Shown: piece by piece, positions 7,865 to 15,339 of the stretch
Layout of the letters: every line of letters begins with the position of its first letter
How positions within the stretch are numbered: the stretch's first letter is position 1
From: Actinomycetospora sp. NBRC 106378
GTDB lineage: Bacteria > Actinomycetota > Actinomycetes > Mycobacteriales > Pseudonocardiaceae
Length of the DNA stretch: 64,000 nt
Direction of reading: 5' to 3'
Assembly: GCF_030269685.1 (NCBI RefSeq)
Contig: NZ_BSTT01000005.1
Location: 1-64,000 of the forward strand
Notes under the pieces: model-generated
The model's input: the letters and a program-made list of their open reading frames with translations, nothing else
Database searches by the model: none
What the model was told of the DNA's origin: nothing
Translations under genes and position numbers: made by a program

Positions 7865-8962
7865 TCAGTAGCCGTACGACCCGCCGCTGTCACCGTAGGA
7901 CGTCGAGCCGCCCGCGGCCGGAGCCGAGTAGCCGCCCTGACCGGCGGGCTGGCTCTGCTGGGCCTGCTGGCCGCCCGCCTGGCCCCCCTGCTGCTGGGCC
8001 CCCTGCGCGCCCGCGGCGGGGGCGTTCGGGGCGACCGGCTTGCCGTCGGGGCCCACGGCGCGCCAGGTGCCGCCGACGCCGTTGCCGGCGGTCTCGCCGG
8101 GCGCGGTGTCCTTCGCGAACCGGTACAGCGGCCAGCCGTTGAGGGTGAGCTGCTTGGTGCCGTCGGGCCGGTCGACGGTGCCGACCCGGCTGGCGTCGAT
8201 ACCCTTGAGCCACGGGTCGGCGTCGGAGGCGAGGACCGGCGGCCACTGCTCGGCGCACGTCCCGGTGCAGGTGCTCGCCGCGGGCTTGTTCGAGTCCTTC
8301 GTGAACGAGTACAGCGTGTACCCGTCACTGGTGGCGACGGTGCCGAGCGGCGTCTGGCGGGTCGCGAGGTTCGCACCGGTCAGCGAGGTCGGTGCGACCT
8401 GACCCGCACCCGCCGTCGTCGTGACCGCCTGGTCGGAGGTGCCCCAGTGGGCGATCGCGACGTAGCCCGCCGCGCCCGCGGCGACCGCGCCCGCGGCGAC
8501 GAGGGCGAGCAGGGCCGAGCGGCCGCGTCGACCCCGCCCGGCGCCACCGCCGCGACGGTGCCCGGACGTCGGCAGCGGGCCGCTCGGGTGCGCGTCGCGC
8601 GGGCGGGCCTCGACGTCGTCGGCCAGGCGCCGGCGGACGGTCGGGTCGGAGGCGCCACGGACGGGGATGTCGTGGGGGAACGAGTGCGGGCCCGACAGGG
8701 GGCGCTCGGAGGGCCAGGCGCCGGTGCTCGGGCCACGCCCGGCGACGGGCTGCGGACCGGAGGCGGGCATCGCGGCGTGGGCGCCGGATCCGTAGGGGCT
8801 CACCGGCTGGGGGCCCGACACGGGGCCGTAGCCGCCGGTCGGGTAGCTGCCGGTGCGCGGAGCGGTGCCCGGGCCGTCGGGGTGGCCGTCGTAGCGACGC
8901 GCCTCGCGCGGCACGGGGATGCCGAACTCCGGTCGCGGGTCCTGCTGGACATCGGGGCGCAT
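7865..8962 (-). CDS. Membrane-anchored protein with secreted PF03640-type repeats
   Basis: A 365-residue protein in three parts. Residues 1 to about 190 are a proline/glycine-rich, probably cytosolic region. One transmembrane helix follows (about 195-220, SALLALVAAGAVAAGAAGYVAIA). The extracellular part has two repeats of the 'secreted repeat of unknown function' (Lipoprotein_15), with YTLYSFTKDS, CTGTCAEQWPPVLA and NGWPLYRFAKDTAPGETAGNGVGGTWRAVGPDG. The tail is Gln/Gly/Ser-rich. These repeats are usually found in short lipoproteins; the large cytosolic N-terminus is unusual and there is no lipobox. The ATG at 8962 is preceded by GGAGG that forms a palindrome (8966-8977). Confidence 0.75.
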   Translation of the reverse strand: MRPDVQQDPRPEFGIPVPREARRYDGHPDGPGTAPRTGSYPTGGYGPVSGPQPVSPYGSGAHAAMPASGPQPVAGRGPSTGAWPSERPLSGPHSFPHDIPVRGASDPTVRRRLADDVEARPRDAHPSGPLPTSGHRRGGGAGRGRRGRSALLALVAAGAVAAGAAGYVAIAHWGTSDQAVTTTAGAGQVAPTSLTGANLATRQTPLGTVATSDGYTLYSFTKDSNKPAASTCTGTCAEQWPPVLASDADPWLKGIDASRVGTVDRPDGTKQLTLNGWPLYRFAKDTAPGETAGNGVGGTWRAVGPDGKPVAPNAPAAGAQGAQQQGGQAGGQQAQQSQPAGQGGYSAPAAGGSTSYGDSGGSYGY

Positions 8963-9234
8963 GGGGGAGGTACCTCCGGTCGCGGGGGAGCGGTGCCGCC
9001 GCGGGAGTCGGGGGCTTCCCGCGGCGGCGCAGCCAGAACGGTAGGGACCGCCTCCCCGACGACCCCCGTTTGCTGAGAGCGAGCGGGCCCGCACACCGGG
9101 CAGGGGCTCGTCCGACGCGGCGAACGGCGGCAGGTTCCTCCGGACGGCGCGTCGAGTTGCGCCGTATGCCGATGTCACGGTTCAGCAACGGCGAGGTCGC
9201 CGGGTCCCCGGACGGATGCTGGGCGGACGAGGTC

Positions 9235-9825
9235 TCAGGGGCGGTGCGGCGTGGCCTCCGACCGGTCGTCCTCGGCGGACGAGCGGACGCCGCGACCGGT
9301 CGCGGTGGCGACGGCGGTGCCGAGCAGTCCGGGGTTGTCCGCGCCGGCGAACTCCCAGGCCCGGCCGATACCGAGTACGAACAGGACGATGACGACGACG
9401 CTCAGGCCGTCGACCGCCGCCGCGTCGTCGGGGCGGGCGGACAGAGCGACCCCGTCGGTCACCTGCAGGACGTAGAGCACCGCCTGGCCGACCACCAGCA
9501 CGACGCCGCGGATCCGCGGGCCGACCGGGGTGGGGCGGTCGGAGGCGAGCAGGATCAGGAGGGTCGCCATGGCCACGAGTCCGAGGGCGCCGAGGGTGAC
9601 CGCCACGTCGCCGAGCTGGGGCCGTGGACGCAGGGCCAGCAGGGAGAGCACGAGCGTGTCGAGGAAGGCGGACAGCGCGGCGATCGCGCGCAGTCGGGTG
9701 GTGCTGCGGGCCGAGCGGCTCGCGCCCTCGGGGTGGACCGAGATGGCGACGAAGAGGAGACCGATGAGCGCGCCCGCCACCGTCGCCGTCGCGAGGAAGA
9801 AGTCGCCGTAGCCGTCGGGAAGCAC
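9235..9825 (-). CDS. Integral membrane protein, about five helices, unknown function
   Basis: A 196-residue protein with hydrophobic segments around residues 8-28, 47-65, 75-95, 105-123 and 138-155. It begins with DGYGDFFLATATVAGALIGLLFVAISVHPE, seen in a family of small actinobacterial membrane proteins that I know only as hypothetical. The C-terminus is charged and cytosolic. A GTG start at 9825 is used. The protein reads away from the upstream tRNA cluster and its terminator. Confidence 0.65.
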   Translation of the reverse strand: MLPDGYGDFFLATATVAGALIGLLFVAISVHPEGASRSARSTTRLRAIAALSAFLDTLVLSLLALRPRPQLGDVAVTLGALGLVAMATLLILLASDRPTPVGPRIRGVVLVVGQAVLYVLQVTDGVALSARPDDAAAVDGLSVVVIVLFVLGIGRAWEFAGADNPGLLGTAVATATGRGVRSSAEDDRSEATPHRP

Positions 9826-9871
9826 GGCAAGATGTTAGCGAGGCCAACGACGGCGGGTCCGGGGACGACAA

Positions 9872-9901
9872 AGGCCCTGGTCACAAGCGTGACCAGGGCC
9901 T
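9872..9901 (-). terminator. Terminator of the tRNA cluster
   Basis: A perfect 13-base stem (AGGCCCTGGTCAC and complement) with a 4-base loop lies just 3' of tRNA-Val(GAC). On the minus strand it is followed by TTTGTCG. Confidence 0.8.
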
Positions 9902-9905
9902 GTTG

Positions 9906-9977
<72 letters not shown>

Positions 9978-9978
9978 G

Positions 9979-10050
9979 AGGCGGAGGCGGGAATCGAACC
10001 CGCGTACAGGGCTTTGCAGGCCCTTGCCTAAACCACTCGGCCACTCCGCC
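9979..10050 (-). tRNA. tRNA-Cys (anticodon GCA)
   Basis: The acceptor stem is GGCGGAG, the anticodon loop CTGCAAA sits on an AGGGC stem, and the T-arm is CGCGGGTTCGATTCCCG. The discriminator is U, as expected for tRNA-Cys. It lies one base upstream of tRNA-Val, so the two are processed from one transcript. Confidence 0.95.
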
Positions 10051-10077
10051 GGGATCCTCGGAGGCCTGTGCTCCCCG

Positions 10078-10150
10078 AGCGGACGACGGGACTCGAACCC
10101 GCGACCCTCACCTTGGCAAGGTGATGCGCTACCAACTGCGCTACGTCCGC
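10078..10150 (-). tRNA. tRNA-Gly (anticodon GCC)
   Basis: The acceptor stem is GCGGACG, the anticodon loop TTGCCAA sits on a TCACC stem, and the T-arm is CGCGGGTTCGAGTCCCG, with discriminator U. It is the first gene of the unit; on the minus strand a TAGAGT -10-like hexamer lies about 50 bases upstream (10199-10204 on the plus strand). Confidence 0.95.
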
Positions 10151-10220
10151 ATGTCATCGGGGGAAAGTTCCGGGGAAGTTCTCCCTGCCGATGATGAGAA
10201 CTCTACTGCATCGTGCGCGG

Positions 10221-10235
10221 CCCCCGATCAGGGGG
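10221..10235 (-). terminator. Hairpin after ssgB
   Basis: A C5/G5 stem with a GATCA loop, nested near a wider GATCA...TGATC dyad, starts a few bases 3' of the ssgB stop on the minus strand. It would separate ssgB from the tRNA cluster. Confidence 0.5.
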
Positions 10236-10242
10236 GTGGTGA

Positions 10243-10662
10243 TCAGCTGGGGTCGGTCGAGAGCAGCAGGCCGAGGGCGTGCTCGAGGTCCAGCCAGTCG
10301 TCCTCGGCGCCCGGCTCGATCACCTCGTGGGTCCGCTGGAGGAACTCCGAGACCTCCCGGGCGAGGGCCCGGAACGTCGCGTGGCCGGAGGGGGAGGAGA
10401 GCTCGATCTCCACCGACTCGCCCTCGGAGGGGCGGATGCGGACGTCTCCGTCCCCCGCCGCGTCGATGAGTCCCTCGGTCAGGAGGTCCCGCGAGAACAC
10501 CCACTCGACCCACCCGGCGCGGCCGGTGCGGAACGCCGCCTGCACGGCGTACGGGTCGCGGGTGTCGTAGCGGAGCTCGACTTGGACCGGGACGGGCGGG
10601 TTCGGCGGACCGACGAGGTCGAACACCGCCGTGGACCGGATCGTCACGTGGTCGTTGTGCAT
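10243..10662 (-). CDS. ssgB: SsgB-type sporulation/cell division regulator
   Basis: A 139-residue SsgA-like protein. The signature segments are all visible: VPVQVELRYDTRDPYAVQAAFRTG, WVFSRDLLTEGL and the C-terminal FLQRTHEVIEPG. In Streptomyces, SsgB marks future septum sites and recruits FtsZ during sporulation; in other actinomycetes it is the archetype of the family and supports cell division. The ATG at 10662 gives the standard length of about 137 residues; an upstream start would add 28 improbable residues. Its presence points to a morphologically complex actinomycete. Assignment as SsgB rather than another SsgA-like paralogue rests on its length and sequence. Confidence 0.88.
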   Translation of the reverse strand: MHNDHVTIRSTAVFDLVGPPNPPVPVQVELRYDTRDPYAVQAAFRTGRAGWVEWVFSRDLLTEGLIDAAGDGDVRIRPSEGESVEIELSSPSGHATFRALAREVSEFLQRTHEVIEPGAEDDWLDLEHALGLLLSTDPS

Positions 10663-10901
10663 TCGAAGGCTGCCTTTCGCGCACGCTGCTGTCGAAGAGG
10701 GGAACGACCGGCGGCCGAGCCTGTGACGCCGGTTCACCCGGCTCACGCACCGAGCACATCTTAGGAGTACCCGGTCGAGCCCTTACCCGGTCCGCCTCCG
10801 TAACGGTCGACCCTCCCTGCCCGAGCGCCCGCCACTACCCGACCGCACTAACCTGGGCCGCATCGGACCCGGGCACGACGGCACGAGGAGGAGGTGAACC
10901 C

Positions 10902-11552
10902 GTGGCGGAGGCGTCGCAGAGGCGATCCGAGGCGACTGCGGAGCGTGACGGTCGGTCCGGCGACGCCGTGGCGGACGCCACACTGCTCCGCGCCGTGGCC
11001 GAGCGGGCCCCTCGGGCGCTCGAGGCGTTCTACGACCGCTTCGACCGCCGGGCCTACTCCCTCGCCCGTCGCATCTGTGTGGACGAGACGCTCGCCGAGG
11101 ACGTGGTCCAGGAGGTCTTCCTGCACGTCTGGCGGCACCCGGACCGGTTCGACCCCACCCGCGGGAACGTCGCGACCTGGTTGATGACCATGGTCCACCA
11201 CCGCGCGGTCGACGCCGTCCGGCGCGAGGCCACCCGCCGCAAGTACACGGTGCCCCCCATCGACGACGGTGACGACTGGACCGGCCAGGACCGCCTCCCG
11301 CTGGGCCCGGGCGCCGACGAGGCCGCGCTGGACCGGGTCGAGGCCGGTCACGTGCGGGACGCGCTGGAACGCCTCCCCGCCGAACAGCGCGAGGCGCTGA
11401 CCCTCGCCTACTTCGGGGGTTTCACCCAGCGGGAGGTCGCGAGCATCGCCGGCGTCCCGTTGGGCACGGTGAAATCGCGCATGTTCACCGCGGTGCGCAC
11501 GCTGCGGGGGATGCTGGAGGGACAGGTCGGGCGAGGGGAGGGGACCCCATGA
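10902..11552 (+). CDS. ECF sigma factor, SigK-like
   Basis: A 216-residue ECF sigma factor with region 2 (LARRICVDETLAEDVVQEVFLHVWRHPDRFDP) and region 4 (LERLPAEQREALTLAYFGGFTQREVASIAGVPLGTVKSRM). The N-terminal leader of about 30 residues is charged. A strong GAGGAGGTGA ribosome-binding site precedes the GTG. The stop overlaps the ATG of the anti-sigma gene (ATGA), so translation is coupled. The RskA-type partner suggests the SigK (ECF19) group, which often controls oxidative or envelope stress genes. Confidence 0.9.
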   Translation: MAEASQRRSEATAERDGRSGDAVADATLLRAVAERAPRALEAFYDRFDRRAYSLARRICVDETLAEDVVQEVFLHVWRHPDRFDPTRGNVATWLMTMVHHRAVDAVRREATRRKYTVPPIDDGDDWTGQDRLPLGPGADEAALDRVEAGHVRDALERLPAEQREALTLAYFGGFTQREVASIAGVPLGTVKSRMFTAVRTLRGMLEGQVGRGEGTP

Positions 11553-12388
11553 GCACCACACCGGGTGGTCACCGCGAACTCGCCGTCGCCCGGGCCCTGC
11601 ATGCCCTGGACCCCGAGGCGGACGCGGAGTTCACCGCGCACCTCGACGGGTGCCCGGAGTGCCGGGACATCGTGGCGGGGACCGAGGAGGTCGCCGTCCT
11701 GCTGGGAACTGCGGTCGAGCAGGTGTCGCCGCCGCCGTCCTTGCGGGCGCGCATCCTCGCGGCGGCGGAGGACGACGAGGTCCCCGATGACGTCCCCGAT
11801 GACCTCCCCGATGGCCTCCCCGATGACAGGAAAGCGTCGTTGCCGGCGTCCGGTGGCAGGGACGCCGCATCGTCGAACGTGGTCCCGCTGCGTCGTCGCC
11901 GGCGTCTCGTGGCCGGGCTGGCGGTGGCGGCCGCGGCCGCGCTCGTCGTCGTGATCGGCGGGCTGGTGAACGCCAACCGCGACCTCGCCCAGGAACGGGA
12001 CGCGGCGACCGCCCAGGCCGACCGGAGCCGTCAGGTCGTGGAGCTCGTCGACGCGGCGGCCCGGCCGGGGACGCCGCATGCGGTGCTGGCGTCGGCCGAC
12101 GGGGGGTTCGTGGGGCTCGTCGTGGACCGGGGCCGGGGTCCCGAGTTCCTGGCCACCGGACTGCCGGCCAACGACGGTGCGCACACCTACGTGCTGTGGG
12201 GGCTCGCGGGCGGGCGACCGGTCGGACTCCAGGCGTTCGACATGTCCGGTTCGGGGCCCGTGACGGCTTCCGTACCCTCGACCTTGGCGGATCGCCGCTT
12301 CGCCGGGTTCGCGGTCTCCTACGAGCCCGGTCGGACGGTGCCCGCCACGCCGACGCAGGTCGTCGCGAGTGGTCAGCTGGCGGGCTGA
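11549..12388 (+). CDS. RskA-type transmembrane anti-sigma factor
   Basis: A 279-residue protein. An N-terminal anti-sigma domain with a zinc-binding histidine/cysteine pattern (HLDGCPECRD) is followed by an unusual acidic linker (about 73-115). A stop-transfer-flanked membrane helix comes next (about 118-145, after RRRRRLVAG), then an extracytoplasmic RskA domain (ANDGAHTYVLWGLAGGRPVGL). It should hold the upstream sigma factor at the membrane until regulated proteolysis. The linker is oddly built: four 12-base tandem units (VPDD/LPDG), then a 54-base segment that recurs inverted in the intergenic region near 13235. The start overlaps the sigma stop by 4 bases. Confidence 0.88.
   Translation: MSTTPGGHRELAVARALHALDPEADAEFTAHLDGCPECRDIVAGTEEVAVLLGTAVEQVSPPPSLRARILAAAEDDEVPDDVPDDLPDGLPDDRKASLPASGGRDAASSNVVPLRRRRRLVAGLAVAAAAALVVVIGGLVNANRDLAQERDAATAQADRSRQVVELVDAAARPGTPHAVLASADGGFVGLVVDRGRGPEFLATGLPANDGAHTYVLWGLAGGRPVGLQAFDMSGSGPVTASVPSTLADRRFAGFAVSYEPGRTVPATPTQVVASGQLAG
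11780..11827 (+). repeat. 12-base tandem repeat in the anti-sigma linker
   Basis: Four 12-base units (two of GTCCCCGATGAC, then CTCCCCGATGGC and CTCCCCGATGAC) encode VPDDVPDDLPDGLPDD. They abut the 54-base dispersed repeat. Confidence 0.9.
11825..11878 (-). repeat. 54-base dispersed repeat, copy A (inside the anti-sigma gene)
   Basis: Read on the minus strand, this segment matches 13235-13288 on the plus strand at 48 of 54 positions, including an uninterrupted GCAACGACGCTTTCCTG block. It keeps the anti-sigma reading frame open and encodes RKASLPASGGRDAASS. Its CTTTCCTG end borders short tandem repeats, as in copy B. Confidence 0.8.
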
Positions 12389-12429
12389 CCCTCCGCGGGC
12401 CCGCACCGACGACGAGGCCAGGGAAGGCG

Positions 12430-12924
12430 ATGACCCAGGACCAGGGCACCACCTCCGCGCGACCGACCACGACCGCCCCGGGCGAGCCGAGCGACCCGCC
12501 GTCGAGAAGGCGCCTGCACGGCCTGCGCGTCCGCCTGCGGGCCTTCCGTATGACGGTGCGCGCCCGGCCGCACTGGAACCTCGCCTGGCGCTGCGGCATC
12601 GGGTTCCTCGGCACCGTCGTGCTGATCCTCGGGGTGATCGCCATCCCGTACCCGGGCCCGGGGTGGCTGATCGTGTTCACCGGCCTCGGGATCCTGTCCA
12701 CCGAGTTCGAGTGGGCCGGCCGCGTCCTGCGCTTCGCGCGCCGGTACTACGACCGGTGGGTGGCGTGGGTGAAGCGGCAGAACACCTTCGTGCAGCTCCT
12801 GTTGGCGCTGGCCACCGGCCTGATCGTGCTGGCGACGCTGTGGCTGCTCGATGCGCTGTGGATCGTCGCCAGGCTCGTGGGCCTCGGTCACTGGACCTGG
12901 CTGCACAGCCCGATCATGGCGTGA
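12430..12924 (+). CDS. TIGR02611/PGPGW family membrane protein
   Basis: A 164-residue protein with a disordered basic N-terminus, then paired membrane helices around IPYPGPGWLIVFTGLGILSTEFEWAGR (the PGPGW hallmark), an amphipathic RRYYDRWVAWVKRQ loop and a final helix (FVQLLLALATGLIVLATLWLL). The family is widespread in actinobacteria and of unknown function. The ATG at 12430 follows a GGGAAGG ribosome-binding site. It sits 41 bases after the anti-sigma gene and just before a tRNA. Confidence 0.8.
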   Translation: MTQDQGTTSARPTTTAPGEPSDPPSRRRLHGLRVRLRAFRMTVRARPHWNLAWRCGIGFLGTVVLILGVIAIPYPGPGWLIVFTGLGILSTEFEWAGRVLRFARRYYDRWVAWVKRQNTFVQLLLALATGLIVLATLWLLDALWIVARLVGLGHWTWLHSPIMA

Positions 12925-12944
12925 GTTAGGCTTCTTCCTGCTGC

Positions 12945-13016
12945 GGGCGATTAGCTCAGGGGGAGAGCGCTTCGTTCACACCGAAGAGGTCACTGGTTCG
13001 ATCCCAGTATCGCCCA
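12945..13016 (+). tRNA. tRNA-Val (anticodon CAC)
   Basis: The acceptor stem is GGGCGAT, the anticodon loop TTCACAC sits on a CTTCG stem, and the T-arm is CACTGGTTCGATCCCAGT, with discriminator A. Outside the anticodon arm it is nearly identical to the tRNA-Val(GAC) three kilobases away on the other strand. Confidence 0.95.
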
Positions 13017-13026
13017 CTCGCAGGCA

Positions 13027-13057
13027 GGCCCGGTTCCCGTGCAGGGAGCCGGGCCTT
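13027..13057 (+). terminator. Terminator after tRNA-Val(CAC)
   Basis: A 12-base stem (GGCCCGGTTCCC with one G-T wobble) and a GTGCA loop are followed by TTCGTCGTT. Confidence 0.8.
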
Positions 13058-13234
13058 CGTCGTTCCACGGCCTGGGGTGCGCGGCGAGGCGTCACCCATC
13101 GGTCCGAGCCGGGCGCTGCAGGCTGACCGGTGACGTCTCGGCGCCGGGTGGGACGACGTCCGTGGCATCGGGGGCACTCAGGTCGCCCCGGTGCCACTGA
13201 CGTGTCGATGGTTTCCCGACGGCGGGTCCGGCCG

Positions 13235-13288
13235 GCTCGACGATGCGGCGAACCTGCCACTGGACGCCAGCAACGACGCTTTCCTGCC
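13235..13288 (+). repeat. 54-base dispersed repeat, copy B (intergenic)
   Basis: This is the inverted partner of the copy inside the anti-sigma gene at 11825-11878 (48 of 54 identical). It lies in the 349-base gene-free stretch 13058-13406. Apart from this repeat, the adjacent tandem tail and a short GGTTG/CAACC dyad near 13353-13370, I see nothing else in that stretch. Confidence 0.8.
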
Positions 13289-13333
13289 ACGGAGGCCACG
13301 GAGGCCACGGCCACGGAGGCCACGGCCACGGGG
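13287..13333 (+). repeat. Tandem CCACGGAGG/CCACGG units
   Basis: Short 9- and 6-base units repeat head to tail directly after dispersed repeat copy B, mirroring the tandem repeat that borders copy A. Confidence 0.8.
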
Positions 13334-13406
13334 AGACTGGTCCGGACCACATGGTTGTGTCCAACCGACTTTCGTGGGAACGGTTGAGCGTTCTAGTATC
13401 TCGCTC

Positions 13407-13646
13407 GTGCACGAAGCGACGGTGTGGGGCGAGCGGGCTCGCCTGGCGGCGTGGTCTGCCCTGGTGAACATCGACGAGCTGGGGCTCGACGACGACGGCC
13501 GCGTGCGGGTGGTGGAGCTCGCGCGGTCGCTGACCGAGCTCCCCGACCAGCGCAAGGCGCGGCTCCTGCGCGAGGCGCTCTCGCGGTCGACCGGCCTGAC
13601 CGTCAGCACGGTCGTCTCGTGGCTCGACGAGGTCCCCGCGGCCTGA
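13407..13646 (+). CDS. Small hypothetical protein (79 aa)
   Basis: A 79-residue, helix-rich protein (VWGERARLAAWSALVNIDELGLDDDGRVRVVELARSLTELPDQRKARLLREALSRSTGLTVSTVVSWL). The composition is normal for a globular actinobacterial protein and codon third positions are GC-rich, which supports coding. No family is recognised. The GTG at 13407 is used, with another GTG at 13422 as an alternative. It lies between the repeat region and the SGNH esterase. Confidence 0.55.
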   Translation: MHEATVWGERARLAAWSALVNIDELGLDDDGRVRVVELARSLTELPDQRKARLLREALSRSTGLTVSTVVSWLDEVPAA

Positions 13647-13727
13647 CCCGGTCGGCACCCGCTCTTCTGCTCGTCGGGGGGTGCCTCTACCGTCCTGCTC
13701 GGTCGGGTGACACGGGGAGGACATCGC

Positions 13728-14588
13728 ATGGGTGCACGTCGGGCCGTGGTCGCCGCGGCGGCGGTGATCGGGCTGTTCCTGGTGGGGACGGTGGCCTGGG
13801 CGAACCAGGCGCAGCCGCTGCGCTACGTCAACCTGGGCGACAGCTACAGCTCGGGTGCGGGCATCCAGCCGGCCGCCCCCGGATCGGCTCCCGCGTGCAG
13901 CCAGTCGCAGCTCAACTGGGCGCACGACATCGCCGCCGACACGGGTGCGACGCTCCGCGACGCCTCCTGCAGCGGGGCGGACACGCAGGACTTCCGGACG
14001 TCGCAGTCGGTCGGGGTCCCGCCCCAGCTGGACGCGATCGCCTCGGACACGCAGCTGATCACGCTGACGATCGGCGGGAACGACAACAACGTCTTCGTCT
14101 CGACGATCCAGAAGTGCGCCACCGCCGCGCTGACGACGGCCGGCCAGGGTAACCCGTGCCAGCGGACGTACGGCTCGAGCTTCGTCGACACGATCAACAC
14201 CAGCAACTACCCGAACATCGTCCGGGCGCTGCAGGACGTGAAGAAGAAGGCCCCGAAGGCCCGGGTCGCCATCTCGGGCTACCTGCGCATCCTGCCGGCG
14301 GAGAAGGGCTGCTACCCGATCATGCCGGTGGCCGCCGGGGACGTCCCCTACCTCAACGGCATCCAGGGCGCGCTCAACGACGCCGTGAAGCGGGCGGCGG
14401 CGAAGACCGGGGTGACCTACCTCGACGTCACGGCGATCTCCACCGGCCACGACGCCTGCCAGCTCCCGGGCGTGCGCTGGGTCGAGCCGGTGGTCCCGGT
14501 CAACGCCGCCCCGGTGCACCCGAACGCCATCGGCGAGCGGGAGATGGCGAACAACGCGATCGCGAAGCTCGGGCTCGCCCGGGCCTGA
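13728..14588 (+). CDS. Secreted SGNH/GDSL hydrolase (lipase/esterase)
   Basis: A 286-residue protein with a clear signal peptide (residues 1-25, ending VAWANQAQ). The SGNH blocks are in order: GDSYSSG with the nucleophile serine, a glycine in block II, GGND, and the catalytic DxxH pair near the C-terminus (PVHPN). Four or more cysteines (CSQS, CSGAD, CATA, NPC, CYP, ACQLPG) imply disulfides, as in the Streptomyces SCO-type extracellular lipases. It should hydrolyse esters outside the cell. The GGGGAGG ribosome-binding site at 13714-13720 supports the ATG at 13728. Confidence 0.9.
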   Translation: MGARRAVVAAAAVIGLFLVGTVAWANQAQPLRYVNLGDSYSSGAGIQPAAPGSAPACSQSQLNWAHDIAADTGATLRDASCSGADTQDFRTSQSVGVPPQLDAIASDTQLITLTIGGNDNNVFVSTIQKCATAALTTAGQGNPCQRTYGSSFVDTINTSNYPNIVRALQDVKKKAPKARVAISGYLRILPAEKGCYPIMPVAAGDVPYLNGIQGALNDAVKRAAAKTGVTYLDVTAISTGHDACQLPGVRWVEPVVPVNAAPVHPNAIGEREMANNAIAKLGLARA

Positions 14589-14612
14589 CCCGGTGAGCCG
14601 GGCGGCTCGACG

Positions 14613-15254
14613 TCACGGACGCCGGGCCGGGAGCTCCGTCAGGGCGCGGAGCTCCTCGGCCAGGCGGTCGCGGTGCTCGTCGAGCATTCCCGACGACGGG
14701 TCGGCGCCGTCCGACCACGCGAGGGCGTCGGAGAGGACGCGCAGTGCCGCGTTCACGGCCGCCGCGCGCACGAGGACCGTCAGGTCGTCCGCGGGCAGGC
14801 CGAGCCGCTGCCCGAGCGCGGCCGCGAACACCGGCTCGGCCCGCTCGTGGAGCACCAGCCACACCGCGCGCACCCCCGGCTCGTCGCGCGACATCCGCAC
14901 GACAGCGAGCACCGCCTCCAGGTCCTCCGGGGGCATCACGTAGGCCGCGCGCAGGTGCTCGCCGAGTTCCGCGGACTCCGGCCACGAGCGCAGGACGTGC
15001 ACGAACGCGTCCAGCGAGACCGACAGCAGCGGCTCGACGCAGGACTCCTTCGTCCGGAACAGCCGCCACAGCGTGCGCTCGGAGACCCCGGCCGCGCGGG
15101 CGATCTGCTCGCCGGTCGTCTCGGCGACGCCGTGCTCCCGGAACAGGGCCACCGCCTGCCGGGAGATCTCCAGCCGTCGCCGCCGGCGCTCCTCCTCGGT
15201 CACCGGAGGCCGGCCGCGGCGGCCGGCCGACCCGTCGTCGGGAGCTGTGCTCAT
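14613..15254 (-). CDS. TetR family transcriptional regulator
   Basis: A 213-residue regulator with an RRGRPP tail and an N-terminal TetR helix-turn-helix (ISRQAVALFREHGVAETTGEQIARAAGVSERTLWRLFRTKESCV). The C-terminal ligand domain is unclassified. It is divergent from the P450 gene with 85 bases between starts, which hold a perfect inverted repeat. It is therefore a likely repressor of itself and of the P450. The ATG at 15254 was chosen; a GTG two codons upstream is also possible. Confidence 0.88.
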   Translation of the reverse strand: MSTAPDDGSAGRRGRPPVTEEERRRRRLEISRQAVALFREHGVAETTGEQIARAAGVSERTLWRLFRTKESCVEPLLSVSLDAFVHVLRSWPESAELGEHLRAAYVMPPEDLEAVLAVVRMSRDEPGVRAVWLVLHERAEPVFAAALGQRLGLPADDLTVLVRAAAVNAALRVLSDALAWSDGADPSSGMLDEHRDRLAEELRALTELPARRP

Positions 15255-15278
15255 CCGCACATCTTACCCACCTTTTAA

Positions 15279-15293
15279 TGGCAGGGACTGCCA
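15279..15293. promoter_or_regulatory. Inverted repeat between the TetR and P450 genes, probable operator
   Basis: TGGCAG-GGA-CTGCCA has perfect 6-base arms. It lies 24 bases before the TetR start and 46 bases before the P450 start, a typical place for a shared TetR operator. Confidence 0.65.
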
Positions 15294-15339
15294 CAAAGAC
15301 GTACGGTCGGTGATGTCGCCGTCACACCGAGGAGTCCTC

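Noticed and set aside
13287-13333. Possible CRISPR array
   Set aside because: The units are 6-9 bases, head to tail without spacers, and no cas genes are present.
13178-13729. Minus-strand open frame across the repeat region
   Set aside because: Its translation is Ser/Arg/Pro-rich and runs through the repeats and the SGNH promoter; no ribosome-binding site or family resemblance.
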